In this document: positions 1 to 5,730 of the stretch, one piece after another
Layout of the letters: every line of letters begins with the position of its first letter
Numbering within the stretch: the first letter of the stretch is position 1
NCBI GenBank assembly: GCA_046761005.1
Contig: JBHIFI010000074.1
Span: 1 to 7,338 of the forward strand
From: JAGMCJ01 sp046761005
GTDB lineage: Archaea > Thermoplasmatota > Thermoplasmata > RBG-16-68-12 > JAGMCJ01
Direction: 5' to 3'
Length of the DNA: 7,338 nt
Notes under the pieces: generated by a model
Told to the model about the DNA's origin: nothing
Database searches by the model: none
The model's input: the letters and a program-made list of their open reading frames with translations, nothing else
Made by a program: the position numbers and the translations under genes

Positions 1-227
1 TGTTCAGGGTCTTCCCCGAGCTGAGGGCCATGTTCTGGAGGGGCCATCTCTGGTCTAGAGGCAAGTTCTTCCGCTCGGTGGGCTCGGTGACCGCGGACGT
101 GATAGAACACTACATCCTGGAGTCTCGTGGCGGGCAGAGGCGACATAGACCATCGATCCGAAGGACGCCTCCCCGCATCTCTGCGATGGCGGATGCACAG
201 TCCACTCTAGAAGCCTTCACCGGCTGA
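1..227 (+). CDS. tnpA: IS200/IS605-type Y1 transposase TnpA, C-terminal part (5' end outside window)
   Basis: The frame is open from base 3 to the TGA at 225-227. The readable part begins with FRVFPELRAMFWRGHLWSRG and continues with FFRSVGSVTADVIEHYI. This matches the end of the Y1 (HUH) transposase domain: the W-S-x-x-x-F strand, the S/T-V-G turn, and the helix carrying the catalytic tyrosine (Tyr of EHYI, near base 107). In the family this tyrosine nicks single-stranded DNA at the element ends. The HUH motif lies outside the window. Two oddities: the usual Gln four residues after the tyrosine is Ser here (YILES), and the remaining 33 or so residues form a basic, low-complexity tail (GGQRRHRPSIRR) longer than usual. 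Both may mean the copy is decaying. Internal ATGs, for example at 30, are not the true start. Confidence 0.75.
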   Translation, partial: FRVFPELRAMFWRGHLWSRGKFFRSVGSVTADVIEHYILESRGGQRRHRPSIRRTPPRISAMADAQSTLEAFTG

Positions 228-232
228 CCCTG

Positions 233-814
233 TCAAGATGCCACACCCTTTAGGGTGTGGTAGTTCACTCTTATTTCTTCCACTTCTTCATCGAAGTCTA
301 TCGCTCCAGCTTCGCAGAACTTCTCGCATGCTTTGCACTTTCCCGTCTTGAAGTAGATGCAGTTGTCCTTGTCTATCACATATGTTGCGGGAACGGATTG
401 AGGATAGGCTCGATATATCGCCTTTCTAATTGATGTGTTAGCATCGAATTCATTTGGAAGCTCAACGGGACACTTCTCCGAGCATGTGCCGCATGAAACG
501 CACTTCTCAGCATCCACATATCTTGGATTTCTTCTTATTATGGCTGTGAAGTTTCCCTCCTCGCCTTCCAGTCCTATTATCTCAGAATTGGTCAGAAGCT
601 CTATGTTTGGATGCCTTCCCGCCTCAACGAGCTTCGGTGATAGAATGCACATGGAGCAATCATTCGTCGGGAAGGTCTTGTCAAGCTGTGCCATCCTCCC
701 GCCAATGAATGGGGACTTTTCTAGAATCTTTGCATTGATGCTTGATTCCGCGAGGTCGAGGGCACATTGCATACCCGAGATTCCTCCTCCTATCACCAGC
801 AATTCGACACTCAT
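233..814 (-). pseudogene. hdrA: HdrA-like heterodisulfide reductase subunit A, N-terminal fragment disrupted by the IS element
   Basis: HdrA is the FAD and Fe-S subunit of heterodisulfide reductase-type complexes, which in archaea bifurcate electrons together with HdrBC and hydrogenase or dehydrogenase partners. Visible here, in order: the FAD dinucleotide-binding loop GGGISG (residues 9-14), the family segment FPTNDCSMCILSPKL with C53 and C56, a 4Fe-4S motif C105-C108-C111-C115 followed by Pro, and a second cysteine set C152, C160, C163, C167. The family then normally returns to the second half of the flavin domain, with further ferredoxin motifs later. Here the frame leaves the family near residue 183, reads through the IS hairpin and stops at 233-235. 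Only 193 residues remain, against roughly 350 to over 650 in the family. The ATG at 814 fits the domain start and has TGAGG 11 nt upstream. The rest of the gene may lie beyond the IS, left of the window. Confidence 0.85.
241..260. repeat. Perfect hairpin at the right end of the IS element
   Basis: CCACACCCTTTAGGGTGTGG forms an 8-bp stem with a TTTA loop. It lies 13 bp after the tnpA stop and a few bases before the inferred junction with hdrA. In IS200/IS605 elements such subterminal hairpins are what TnpA recognises on single-stranded DNA. On the - strand the same bases are read as the last codons of the truncated hdrA frame (Y-H-T-L-K-G-V). It could also act as a transcription-end hairpin for tnpA. 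Confidence 0.7.
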
Positions 815-871
815 GTGGTTTCTTTCCTCAGGCCTATCGGGAACTGCGCGGTCAATTCTCCGAGACGGGCA

Positions 872-901
872 ATCTTTCTTATAATCGAAATCATATATAT
901 G
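872..901 (-). promoter_or_regulatory. Candidate TATA-type promoter of the hdrA fragment
   Basis: Read on the - strand this stretch contains CATATATATGA (901-891) and, a little closer to the gene, GATTATAAG (885-877). Either could be an archaeal TATA box. With the first, transcription would begin near 869 and leave a leader of about 55 nt, consistent with a ribosome site (TGAGG, 830-826) ahead of the ATG. Which box is used cannot be decided from sequence. Confidence 0.4.
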
Positions 902-1055
902 CCTCTCGTTGCGAATACAACCGCTGGCGCAGGCGTCGCACCGAAAAGGGTTATCCTATATGCGCTTTCCGTCCCCCCTTAGACGTAAAGCGTTGATTTG
1001 TTGATAATGCAGGGAAGGACTATCATAAGGAGAACGTCCTAGCTCATGGGCGCGA

Positions 1056-1172
1056 ATGAATCTCCCGACGGACCCTTCCGCAAATCCTAAAGGCGACAAC
1101 TCCCGCCGAAATCAAGCCAAAGAATGCCTCGAGTGCGAGGTATGCGGAAATCCGTGTCCCTTGGAAGAGTAG
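1056..1172 (+). CDS. Possible 38-residue four-cysteine mini-protein
   Basis: A short frame starts with ATG at 1056 and stops with TAG at 1170-1172, four bases before the convergent NadA-like gene ends. After a polar N-terminus (MNLPTDPSANPKGDNSRRNQ) it ends with ECLECEVCGNPCPLEE. That is C-x2-C-x2-C-x3-C-P, the exact spacing of a ferredoxin-type 4Fe-4S half; it could equally bind zinc. Against it: no good ribosome site stands before the ATG (an AAGGAG at 1027-1032 is too far away), the frame is only 38 codons, and a hairpin overlapping the motif gives another reason for part of its sequence. It may be a real small metal-binding protein, the tail of a decayed ferredoxin-like gene, or chance. 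Confidence 0.3.
   Translation: MNLPTDPSANPKGDNSRRNQAKECLECEVCGNPCPLEE
1127..1140. repeat. Small hairpin downstream of the operon
   Basis: CCTCGAGTGCGAGG is a 5-bp perfect inverted repeat with a 4-nt loop, 37 bp past the stop of the NadA-like gene. On the - strand it is followed by a moderately T-rich stretch (CATTCTTTGGCTTGATTTCG). It might help end the operon transcript, but archaeal termination mainly needs a T tract and none of good length is present. Confidence 0.3.
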
Positions 1173-1176
1173 GAGA

Positions 1177-2241
1177 TTAGAGAAGGGATGTCAGAGCTCC
1201 TTTTGCCATAACACTGATCTCTTTCTCTAGAGTGATTCTTACCGCAGGAATTCTTGTGGCTCCTCCCTTTGTTTCTCTCACGAACTCAGGCCGCAGAACC
1301 TCGATATCGAAATAGGGCAGGTCGCGCATGGAATAATTAGCGACGGCAACAGGACCGTTGTCCTCCAGCAGATCCCTGGCTCTCATCACCTTTTCCGGCG
1401 TCGTATAAGACATATTAGGACATCTTATCCCCACCGAATAGACATCCTTTGTCGTCTCACGTCGAAGCCTATCGATGACGCCCTCAACGGTCCCGATAAG
1501 CCAGTGATTGATATCGGATTCTTTTGGCTTGTCAACCAATCCGTCTGTCCCACCGAAATAGGCGTTGTTCTCGAATCCGAACTCTCGTAGCGTTTTCGTC
1601 ACTTCTGCGTGCATCTCCAACCCCAAATCATCACCGAACTTGGACTTCAAAGAGCGGTATGTCTCCATGAAGAGTCTTTCATCTATCTTCACGTGACTGG
1701 GACATTGGACGCCCGACACGGGCACAGAAATCACCTCAAACTCAGGATACTGCGGCTTCACCTTGTCAGCAATCCACTCATTCACGTTATAGTCACCGAT
1801 GAATGCTACCCTTCCCCTTCCCTCGCTCTCCTCCGCGATCTCTCCAACAACCTTCAGGCCCACTGTCCCGTTGTAGACTCCATTCGTCTCAGCCTTTATG
1901 CTCGATGGCGTGTTGATGTAAGAGAGAATCATGTCTGGATTGTGCTTTCTCGCCTCCTCAAGATGCTTTCTCGTCACGATATCCGTCCCCCTCTGCCTCT
2001 TTATCATTGGGCATCTGGGTTTGTCGACCTCCCCATTCTTGACCTGAATTTCGGGAAGGAATATCTCTATCTGGCCATCGGCCATGTTGTACATGTCCTC
2101 AGCCATGTACATGACCCCACAGAACAGAACCCGTTTTCCCCTGAACTCTGAGGCTCTCCTCACGATGCTTGTGGTACCGAAAACGTAGTCAGAGACCTCC
2201 TGTGTAGGTCCGTCCTGATAGTTATGAGAGATGACTATCAC
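1177..2241 (-). CDS. Divergent quinolinate synthase (NadA)-like protein
   Basis: NadA is a [4Fe-4S] enzyme that condenses iminoaspartate with dihydroxyacetone phosphate to quinolinate for NAD synthesis. Family marks run along the protein: SHNYQ (5-9), VLFCGVMYMAE (38-48), SYINTPSSIKA (107-117), HAE (211-213), GGTDGL (230-235), GTVEG (250-254), CPNM (274-277), and a C-terminal LEKEISVMAKGAL helix (338-350). Cysteines C77, C180 and C274 fit the three cluster ligands. H6, Y8, Y108, N110 and E213 are also kept. Several usual substrate-contact segments are not: GDS is GTT (22-24), TSSNA is NGTVG (124-128), and HPEC is HAEV (211-214). At 354 residues it is longer than typical NadA because of an insert near 296-332. 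The GTG at 2241 is the only workable start, since TGA lies two codons upstream; AGGTGAGG precedes it. It is the last gene of a three-gene operon. Either a true but divergent NadA or, more likely, a paralogue acting on another substrate. Confidence 0.8.
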   Translation of the reverse strand: MIVISHNYQDGPTQEVSDYVFGTTSIVRRASEFRGKRVLFCGVMYMAEDMYNMADGQIEIFLPEIQVKNGEVDKPRCPMIKRQRGTDIVTRKHLEEARKHNPDMILSYINTPSSIKAETNGVYNGTVGLKVVGEIAEESEGRGRVAFIGDYNVNEWIADKVKPQYPEFEVISVPVSGVQCPSHVKIDERLFMETYRSLKSKFGDDLGLEMHAEVTKTLREFGFENNAYFGGTDGLVDKPKESDINHWLIGTVEGVIDRLRRETTKDVYSVGIRCPNMSYTTPEKVMRARDLLEDNGPVAVANYSMRDLPYFDIEVLRPEFVRETKGGATRIPAVRITLEKEISVMAKGALTSLL

Positions 2242-2287
2242 CCTACCTCACCTGGTGCCGACAGCAAACAAAAAGCACGCTTATCAA

Positions 2288-3133
2288 TCACTCTTCTTCC
2301 CCTTTCAAAAGATATCTCAGTGCTTGAATAACATCCGCCATTCCGGCTCCCCACGGGACAACCGCTAACTTCCCGCTAGTCTCAAAGCCTGACTGCAATT
2401 CGCAACACTTCACTATCGTTGGGACATCAGGTTCTCCCACGAGCCTCTTCGGGCATATCTGAATGAAGGGGAGATCTCTGCCATAGAGTTCCATGGCAAC
2501 TTGCTTGGACAGCTCACATCCGATGAGGGTGGCGTCCTTCACTTCTGGACTTCTTGACAGATACAGAACCTTCTTCTCGCTAACGATACTTCCCTCGCAT
2601 GGAAGAAGGAGCTCCTCCGTCGTCACTTCTTTTGCCAAGTCGCTCAGGTTGAGGCTATCCTCTTGGATCTCAATGGGGAAATCGAGGGATTGGAAATCCA
2701 ACGCTTTTCTGACTAGACTGAGGAGCTTTGGCGGGTGGGGCGGAACCACATCGAAGACACGGATTCTCCTCGCCTCAGGGTCCTTCACAAAGCTCACGTG
2801 ATCGAAAGCTCCTTTCACCACAACCGTTTTCCCAGGGTGACGAAGAGCGGCCTTGACGAGACTGCTTGGATTCTGGACATCAACGTTGGGGTCCTCGACC
2901 CATACGGTTTCCTCAGGGAGGGAGAGAATCTCGATGCTCTCGATCTCATTCAGAACGCCATTCGACTTCGATCGGATTCTCAAAACGGAACGATCATCCT
3001 CATTCCTAAGCACGAGGAATTTGGTTCTGAAATAGATTCTTCTTCCTTTCCAGGACTCTCGAATATTATCTGGAGTAAGAGGGAAGCTCACCTCCTTGAG
3101 GCCAACCTCTCTGCAATGAGTAGGAACTATCAT
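2288..3133 (-). CDS. Conserved-looking protein of unknown function with C-terminal cysteines
   Basis: I do not recognise the family with certainty; the look is that of an uncharacterised conserved archaeal protein. It has 281 residues, no signal peptide and no membrane segment, so it should be cytoplasmic. A mixed N-terminal part contains TVVVKGAFDHVSFVKDP (103-119) and VFDVVPPHPPKLLSLVRKAL (126-145). The C-terminal 103 residues carry five of its six cysteines: PCEGS (C179), LIGCELS (C206), ICPKR (C227) and KCCEL (C243, C244), followed by VVPWGAG (258-264). C7 is the sixth. The grouping suggests metal or Fe-S binding, though no standard spacing is present. Its ATG directly follows the TAG of the radical SAM gene (TAGATG), with GGTG 6 nt upstream inside that gene, so the two are probably translationally coupled. 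This placement suggests a partner or second step for the radical SAM enzyme. Confidence 0.8.
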   Translation of the reverse strand: MIVPTHCREVGLKEVSFPLTPDNIRESWKGRRIYFRTKFLVLRNEDDRSVLRIRSKSNGVLNEIESIEILSLPEETVWVEDPNVDVQNPSSLVKAALRHPGKTVVVKGAFDHVSFVKDPEARRIRVFDVVPPHPPKLLSLVRKALDFQSLDFPIEIQEDSLNLSDLAKEVTTEELLLPCEGSIVSEKKVLYLSRSPEVKDATLIGCELSKQVAMELYGRDLPFIQICPKRLVGEPDVPTIVKCCELQSGFETSGKLAVVPWGAGMADVIQALRYLLKGEEE

Positions 3134-4141
3134 CTAGGACACCAGGGGACAGAGGGGATCGGTGGCATCGAGCCTCCCTGTGTTCTCATATGCGGAGGCC
3201 CTGCAACCGCCTCGGCAAAGGCTCAGGAACTCGCACTTCATGCATCTATCTTCTAATCTTTCGATTTCTCTCATCTCTTTGAGAAAACGGTTCTTCTCCC
3301 AAATCTCTGAGAATCTCTTCTCTCTTATGTTACCCAAGTTGACGGAGAAGTATCCACAAGGTCTCACCCATCCATCGGGCGTTATTGCCGCGAGCGTTTT
3401 CCCGCAAACGCAAGGAATCCCTCGAAACTCACTGTCCGAATTGTAGTTTCTGCTGCTGTTGAATATGAAGGCAAAATGGGGAATTATGAACATGACCTGA
3501 ATGGGATAGTTCTCCTTCACTCTTGAGAGATGACCAAAGGATTTATCGAAGTCCTCTCTTTTGGGAACGAACTCCTGATGCTCCTTTCCTCTGCCCACTG
3601 GGACGAGAGGCCTTACCCTGAAGGACGATATGCCAAGAGGATAGAGGATGTCGAGAAGATCAAGGATTTCATCGGAATTCATTCTCGTGACTGTGACCCT
3701 CGCTGCTATCCTGAGTCCGGCATCTCTTGCAGTCTCAAGAGCCTGAATGGCTTTGTCGTAGGAGCCATTGGTCCCACGAAACTCATCATGGGTATCCCTC
3801 AACCCATCAAAACTAACCTGAACCTCATACGTATTGCTGTTTCTGAGTTGAGATGCAACTTCTCTTGTCATCTGAAGTCCATTTGTGAAAACCCTGTAGC
3901 GAATTCCCTGCTCACCCAGGAATGAAGCGAGGTCAAGAGTAAACCGCTTTCTGCAAAGAGGCTCACCGCCCGTGAGTGTTATCATCCTCATCCCATTCTT
4001 CTTCAGGTCAAGAACCATATCCTTCGCTTCCTCGAGGCTCAGCTCGTTGGGAAGAGGCTTGTCGGCCTCTGAAAAACAGTGGGGGCAGTGAAGATCACAG
4101 GCACGGGTCACCTGATATCTTACATCCCGTATTGGCCACAT
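3134..4141 (-). CDS. Radical SAM enzyme with C-terminal SPASM domain
   Basis: This 335-residue protein should cleave S-adenosylmethionine reductively to start radical chemistry in the cytoplasm. The cluster motif is C15-x3-C19-x2-C22 (RACDLHCPHC), followed by GGEP (58-61) and SFDGLRDTHDEFRG (110-123), both usual for SPASM-type enzymes. The C-terminal SPASM domain is complete: C246, C262 (in PDGWVRPCGYF), GNIRE (270-274), C300-x2-C303-x5-C309-x3-C313 (CRGGC), and C331 in DPLCP, so two auxiliary Fe-S clusters are expected. The overall pattern resembles the AhbC/AhbD/NirJ and PqqE-like group, which act on haem precursors or peptides; the substrate here is unknown. First gene of the operon. The ATG at 4141 is supported by a TATA box about 29 nt upstream, which implies an almost leaderless message. 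No haem-synthesis partner or clear precursor peptide is seen. Confidence 0.93.
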   Translation of the reverse strand: MWPIRDVRYQVTRACDLHCPHCFSEADKPLPNELSLEEAKDMVLDLKKNGMRMITLTGGEPLCRKRFTLDLASFLGEQGIRYRVFTNGLQMTREVASQLRNSNTYEVQVSFDGLRDTHDEFRGTNGSYDKAIQALETARDAGLRIAARVTVTRMNSDEILDLLDILYPLGISSFRVRPLVPVGRGKEHQEFVPKREDFDKSFGHLSRVKENYPIQVMFIIPHFAFIFNSSRNYNSDSEFRGIPCVCGKTLAAITPDGWVRPCGYFSVNLGNIREKRFSEIWEKNRFLKEMREIERLEDRCMKCEFLSLCRGGCRASAYENTGRLDATDPLCPLVS

Positions 4142-4165
4142 CTCGCTTGAATTAAATCAAATAGT

Positions 4166-4181
4166 CTATATAATGCTTCCT
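4166..4181 (-). promoter_or_regulatory. Promoter of the radical SAM operon (BRE plus TATA box)
   Basis: On the - strand AGGAAGC (4181-4175) is followed by ATTATATAG (4174-4166), a good archaeal BRE/TATA pair. Its centre lies about 29 nt before the ATG at 4141. Archaeal transcription starts about 25-27 nt after the TATA centre, so the mRNA would have a leader of only about 3 nt. This fits the lack of a convincing ribosome site before this gene. Confidence 0.65.
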
Positions 4182-4404
4182 TGGCCATATCTCCTTCGCG
4201 ATGTGGAGGGGGAAGCAATAATGAGGACAGCCGGGTTTGTTGATTTGGCTGCATAGATTGCACGGAACCGGGTTTCTTGCCCACTATTGGCGCCTTTCTG
4301 GGGCCGGAAGCTGTGTTTCGTGTCTCTGAGCATCTACACGCATTGGACAATCCATACGGAATATTAAGTGCAATATTGGAGGAAGCCTTAACAATTTCAT
4401 AAAT

Positions 4405-4413
4405 CTAATATAC
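4405..4413 (+). promoter_or_regulatory. TATA box of the duplicated regulator gene
   Basis: CTAATATAC is centred 26 bp before the ATG at 4435, which puts the predicted transcription start at or next to the start codon. No Shine-Dalgarno-like sequence precedes that ATG, so a leaderless mRNA is the simplest reading. It mirrors the arrangement of the divergent operon. Confidence 0.5.
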
Positions 4414-4434
4414 CAGAGAACCGTTGAAGCGTTC

Positions 4435-5493
4435 ATGAAGAAGGGGCTAACAAGAAACGAAAGAAAAGTCCTCTATGGGCTGGTAAAGTATCCAACTTTG
4501 AACGACCGCCAACTATCCGAGAAAACAAAGGTTAAGCACTCAACGATCACGGCTATCAGAAGAAGGCTGCACCAAGCGGGATACTTCAAGACGGTCAAGA
4601 TTCCAGCCGTAAACAGACTGGGATATGAACTCACAGTGATGGGATATGGGAGATACAATCCCTCGGCAGGCAAGGACTTAAGAAATCGCTTCGTGGACGC
4701 GTTAAGGAATGAGAACAAAGGCCTCTACTACCTTTTGACATCACCTGATTTCTTCTTCTTCGTTTCAGCGGCGAGAGATTACACATCCTTTAGGAGATGG
4801 GCGGAGGCGCTAGAGTTCGATTTCGCTAGAACCAAACTCTTTGGCAATTCCCACAGGACATCAGTATTCTTCCCATACGAGATCACGAAGCAGGTGAGGC
4901 ACTTCGACTACTCGAGATCGCTGAGCTTGCTCTTCGATGTCAGCGAAAAGGTAGTTTCAGAAGCGCCATTTCAAAAAGTGGATTTTAGGAGGCTTACCAA
5001 GAAAGAAAGAGTGGTCCTCAAGGGGCTAGTTGAGAACCCAGAGTTCACGGATGTCGCCTTGTCCGAAGCAATAAACGCCTCAAGACAGGTCATCTCGAAC
5101 ATGAAGAAGAAATTCGAAAAAACTGGGTTGATCAGAACTACCAGGATTGTGGACCTTCAAAAGCTAGGATACGAAATCTATGCATTCGCTCATGTCAAAT
5201 TCAATCCGCAGACACCTCTCAAGGCGAGGTCGGAGGGGATTCAGAAAGCTACTGAAGTGATTCCGCAGTTTCTCATGTTCTCTGGAAACACTGAAACGGT
5301 GCTATGCTCTCCGTTCAAGAGCTATGATGATTACTTCAAGGCAAGGAAGGAGCTCCTGTCATTTTACGCTAACAGGGAATTCATTGTTGGAGAACCCAAG
5401 ACAGAACTCATCGCACTAAGTGAGACGGAAATCCCAGTCAACTGTGACTTCTCCAATTTGATTCGGGAAGCTGTCGATGCCCTTCCCGGGTGA
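4435..5493 (+). CDS. Tandemly duplicated Lrp/AsnC-like winged-helix transcription regulator
   Basis: This 352-residue protein consists of two homologous halves. Residues 5-76 and 187-258 align without a gap at a constant offset of 182, with about 24 of 72 identical by my count: LTxxER, GLVxxP, LSE, then an LGYE that ends each winged helix-turn-helix and leads into a beta segment closing with NP. The following stretches, about 62-150 and 244-330, look like the effector-binding part of Lrp-type proteins, though I see no exact match. The double unit in one chain probably acts like a built-in dimer that binds DNA. It is cytoplasmic, with no membrane segment. Divergent position next to the radical SAM operon and repeats in the shared region suggest that it controls that operon and itself. 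The ATG at 4435 is chosen for its fit to the TATA box. Confidence 0.85.
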   Translation: MKKGLTRNERKVLYGLVKYPTLNDRQLSEKTKVKHSTITAIRRRLHQAGYFKTVKIPAVNRLGYELTVMGYGRYNPSAGKDLRNRFVDALRNENKGLYYLLTSPDFFFFVSAARDYTSFRRWAEALEFDFARTKLFGNSHRTSVFFPYEITKQVRHFDYSRSLSLLFDVSEKVVSEAPFQKVDFRRLTKKERVVLKGLVENPEFTDVALSEAINASRQVISNMKKKFEKTGLIRTTRIVDLQKLGYEIYAFAHVKFNPQTPLKARSEGIQKATEVIPQFLMFSGNTETVLCSPFKSYDDYFKARKELLSFYANREFIVGEPKTELIALSETEIPVNCDFSNLIREAVDALPG

Positions 5494-5730
5494 AAAGAGC
5501 AAGAGCAAAGTTGACCTAGCATTCGAGACAACTACCCCAGTTTGCACAAGCACGAGTGGCTCGGCGGCCATCCCGGATAGCAATCCTTTGATGGAACGGT
5601 TTTGGCATTGCCAGCCCATGACAGTGGCATTCAGCAATCGTCCCGAATCCAGTTGATAAAAAGTTTATAGCGTACGGATTTAGCGGGTCTACAAATACCC
5701 CCACCATAATCCCACCTTGAGGTTCCAATC
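5494..5730 (+). promoter_or_regulatory. Intergenic region with recombinase promoter and ribosome site
   Basis: This 237-bp stretch ends with an archaeal promoter for the recombinase gene: AAAAAG followed by TTTATAG (5664-5670), giving a start near 5693 and a leader of about 37 nt. GAGGT (5719-5723) stands 7 nt before the GTG start, so this message is not leaderless, unlike the two to its left. The rest holds a 59-codon frame (5477-5656) that overlaps the regulator's end and shows no family features, and a weak TGGC-ATT-GCCA hairpin. No terminator with a T tract is visible. Confidence 0.5.

Larger units (their letters stand above)
1..268 (+). mobile_element. 3' end of an IS200/IS605-family insertion sequence
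   Basis: The window opens inside a single-strand-transposing element of the IS200/IS605 type. Two things show it: the C-terminal part of a Y1 transposase gene ending at 227, and a perfect hairpin at 241-260 just downstream, in the position of the subterminal hairpin these elements carry. The right boundary is inferred from the neighbour: the HdrA-like protein on the other strand stops resembling its family at about 262-268, so the junction lies there. The left end is outside the window. Elements of this family make no terminal inverted repeats or target duplications, so none is expected. The exact cleavage base cannot be fixed from this sequence alone. Confidence 0.75.
815..1176. other. Intergenic region between the hdrA fragment and the NadA-like gene
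   Basis: This 362-bp stretch holds the candidate hdrA promoter (872-901), a weak inverted repeat AGGAC/GTCCT (1016-1020 and 1036-1040, 15-nt loop), a possible 38-codon four-cysteine ORF on the + strand (1056-1172), and a small hairpin inside that ORF (1127-1140). The longer + strand frames entering from the left only mirror hdrA and show no family features. No RNA gene was recognised. Confidence 0.5.
4142..4434. promoter_or_regulatory. Divergent promoter region with repeated motifs
   Basis: This 293-bp region separates the radical SAM operon (-) from the duplicated regulator (+). Besides the two promoters it contains a 12-bp direct repeat with one mismatch, CCGGGTTTGTTG (4231-4242) and CCGGGTTTCTTG (4268-4279). 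It also has two copies of the self-complementary AATATT (4360-4365 and 4372-4377) separated by 6 bp, and a small inverted repeat TGGA-CAA-TCCA (4344-4354). These are candidate operators for the adjacent regulator; binding is an inference. The 76-codon frame on the - strand here shows no family features. Confidence 0.4.

Noticed and set aside
435..996. Three overlapping + strand frames over and beyond the hdrA fragment
   Set aside because: They mirror the hdrA coding strand or run into the gap without family features, ribosome site or plausible composition.
1609..2151. 180-codon + strand frame opposite the NadA-like gene
   Set aside because: The - strand frame carries clear NadA motifs along its whole length; the + frame has none.
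2735..3256. 173-codon + strand frame crossing the junction of two operon genes
   Set aside because: It lies opposite two well-supported - strand genes and spans their boundary, as a chance frame would.
4120..4350. 76-codon - strand frame upstream of and overlapping the radical SAM start
   Set aside because: It covers the operon's TATA box, has low-complexity composition (PNQQ, LLLPPP) and no family features. Only its last 22 codons are discussed as a weak possibility.
3134..4435. Haem biosynthesis (Ahb) locus: AhbC/D-like radical SAM next to a Lrp-like protein resembling AhbA/B
   Set aside because: The Lrp-like protein is a double-unit regulator rather than the single-unit siroheme decarboxylase, it is divergent, and the co-operonic genes do not belong to haem synthesis.
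5477..5656. 59-codon + strand frame overlapping the end of the regulator gene
   Set aside because: No ribosome site at proper spacing, Ser/Thr/Pro-rich random-looking product, no recognisable motif.
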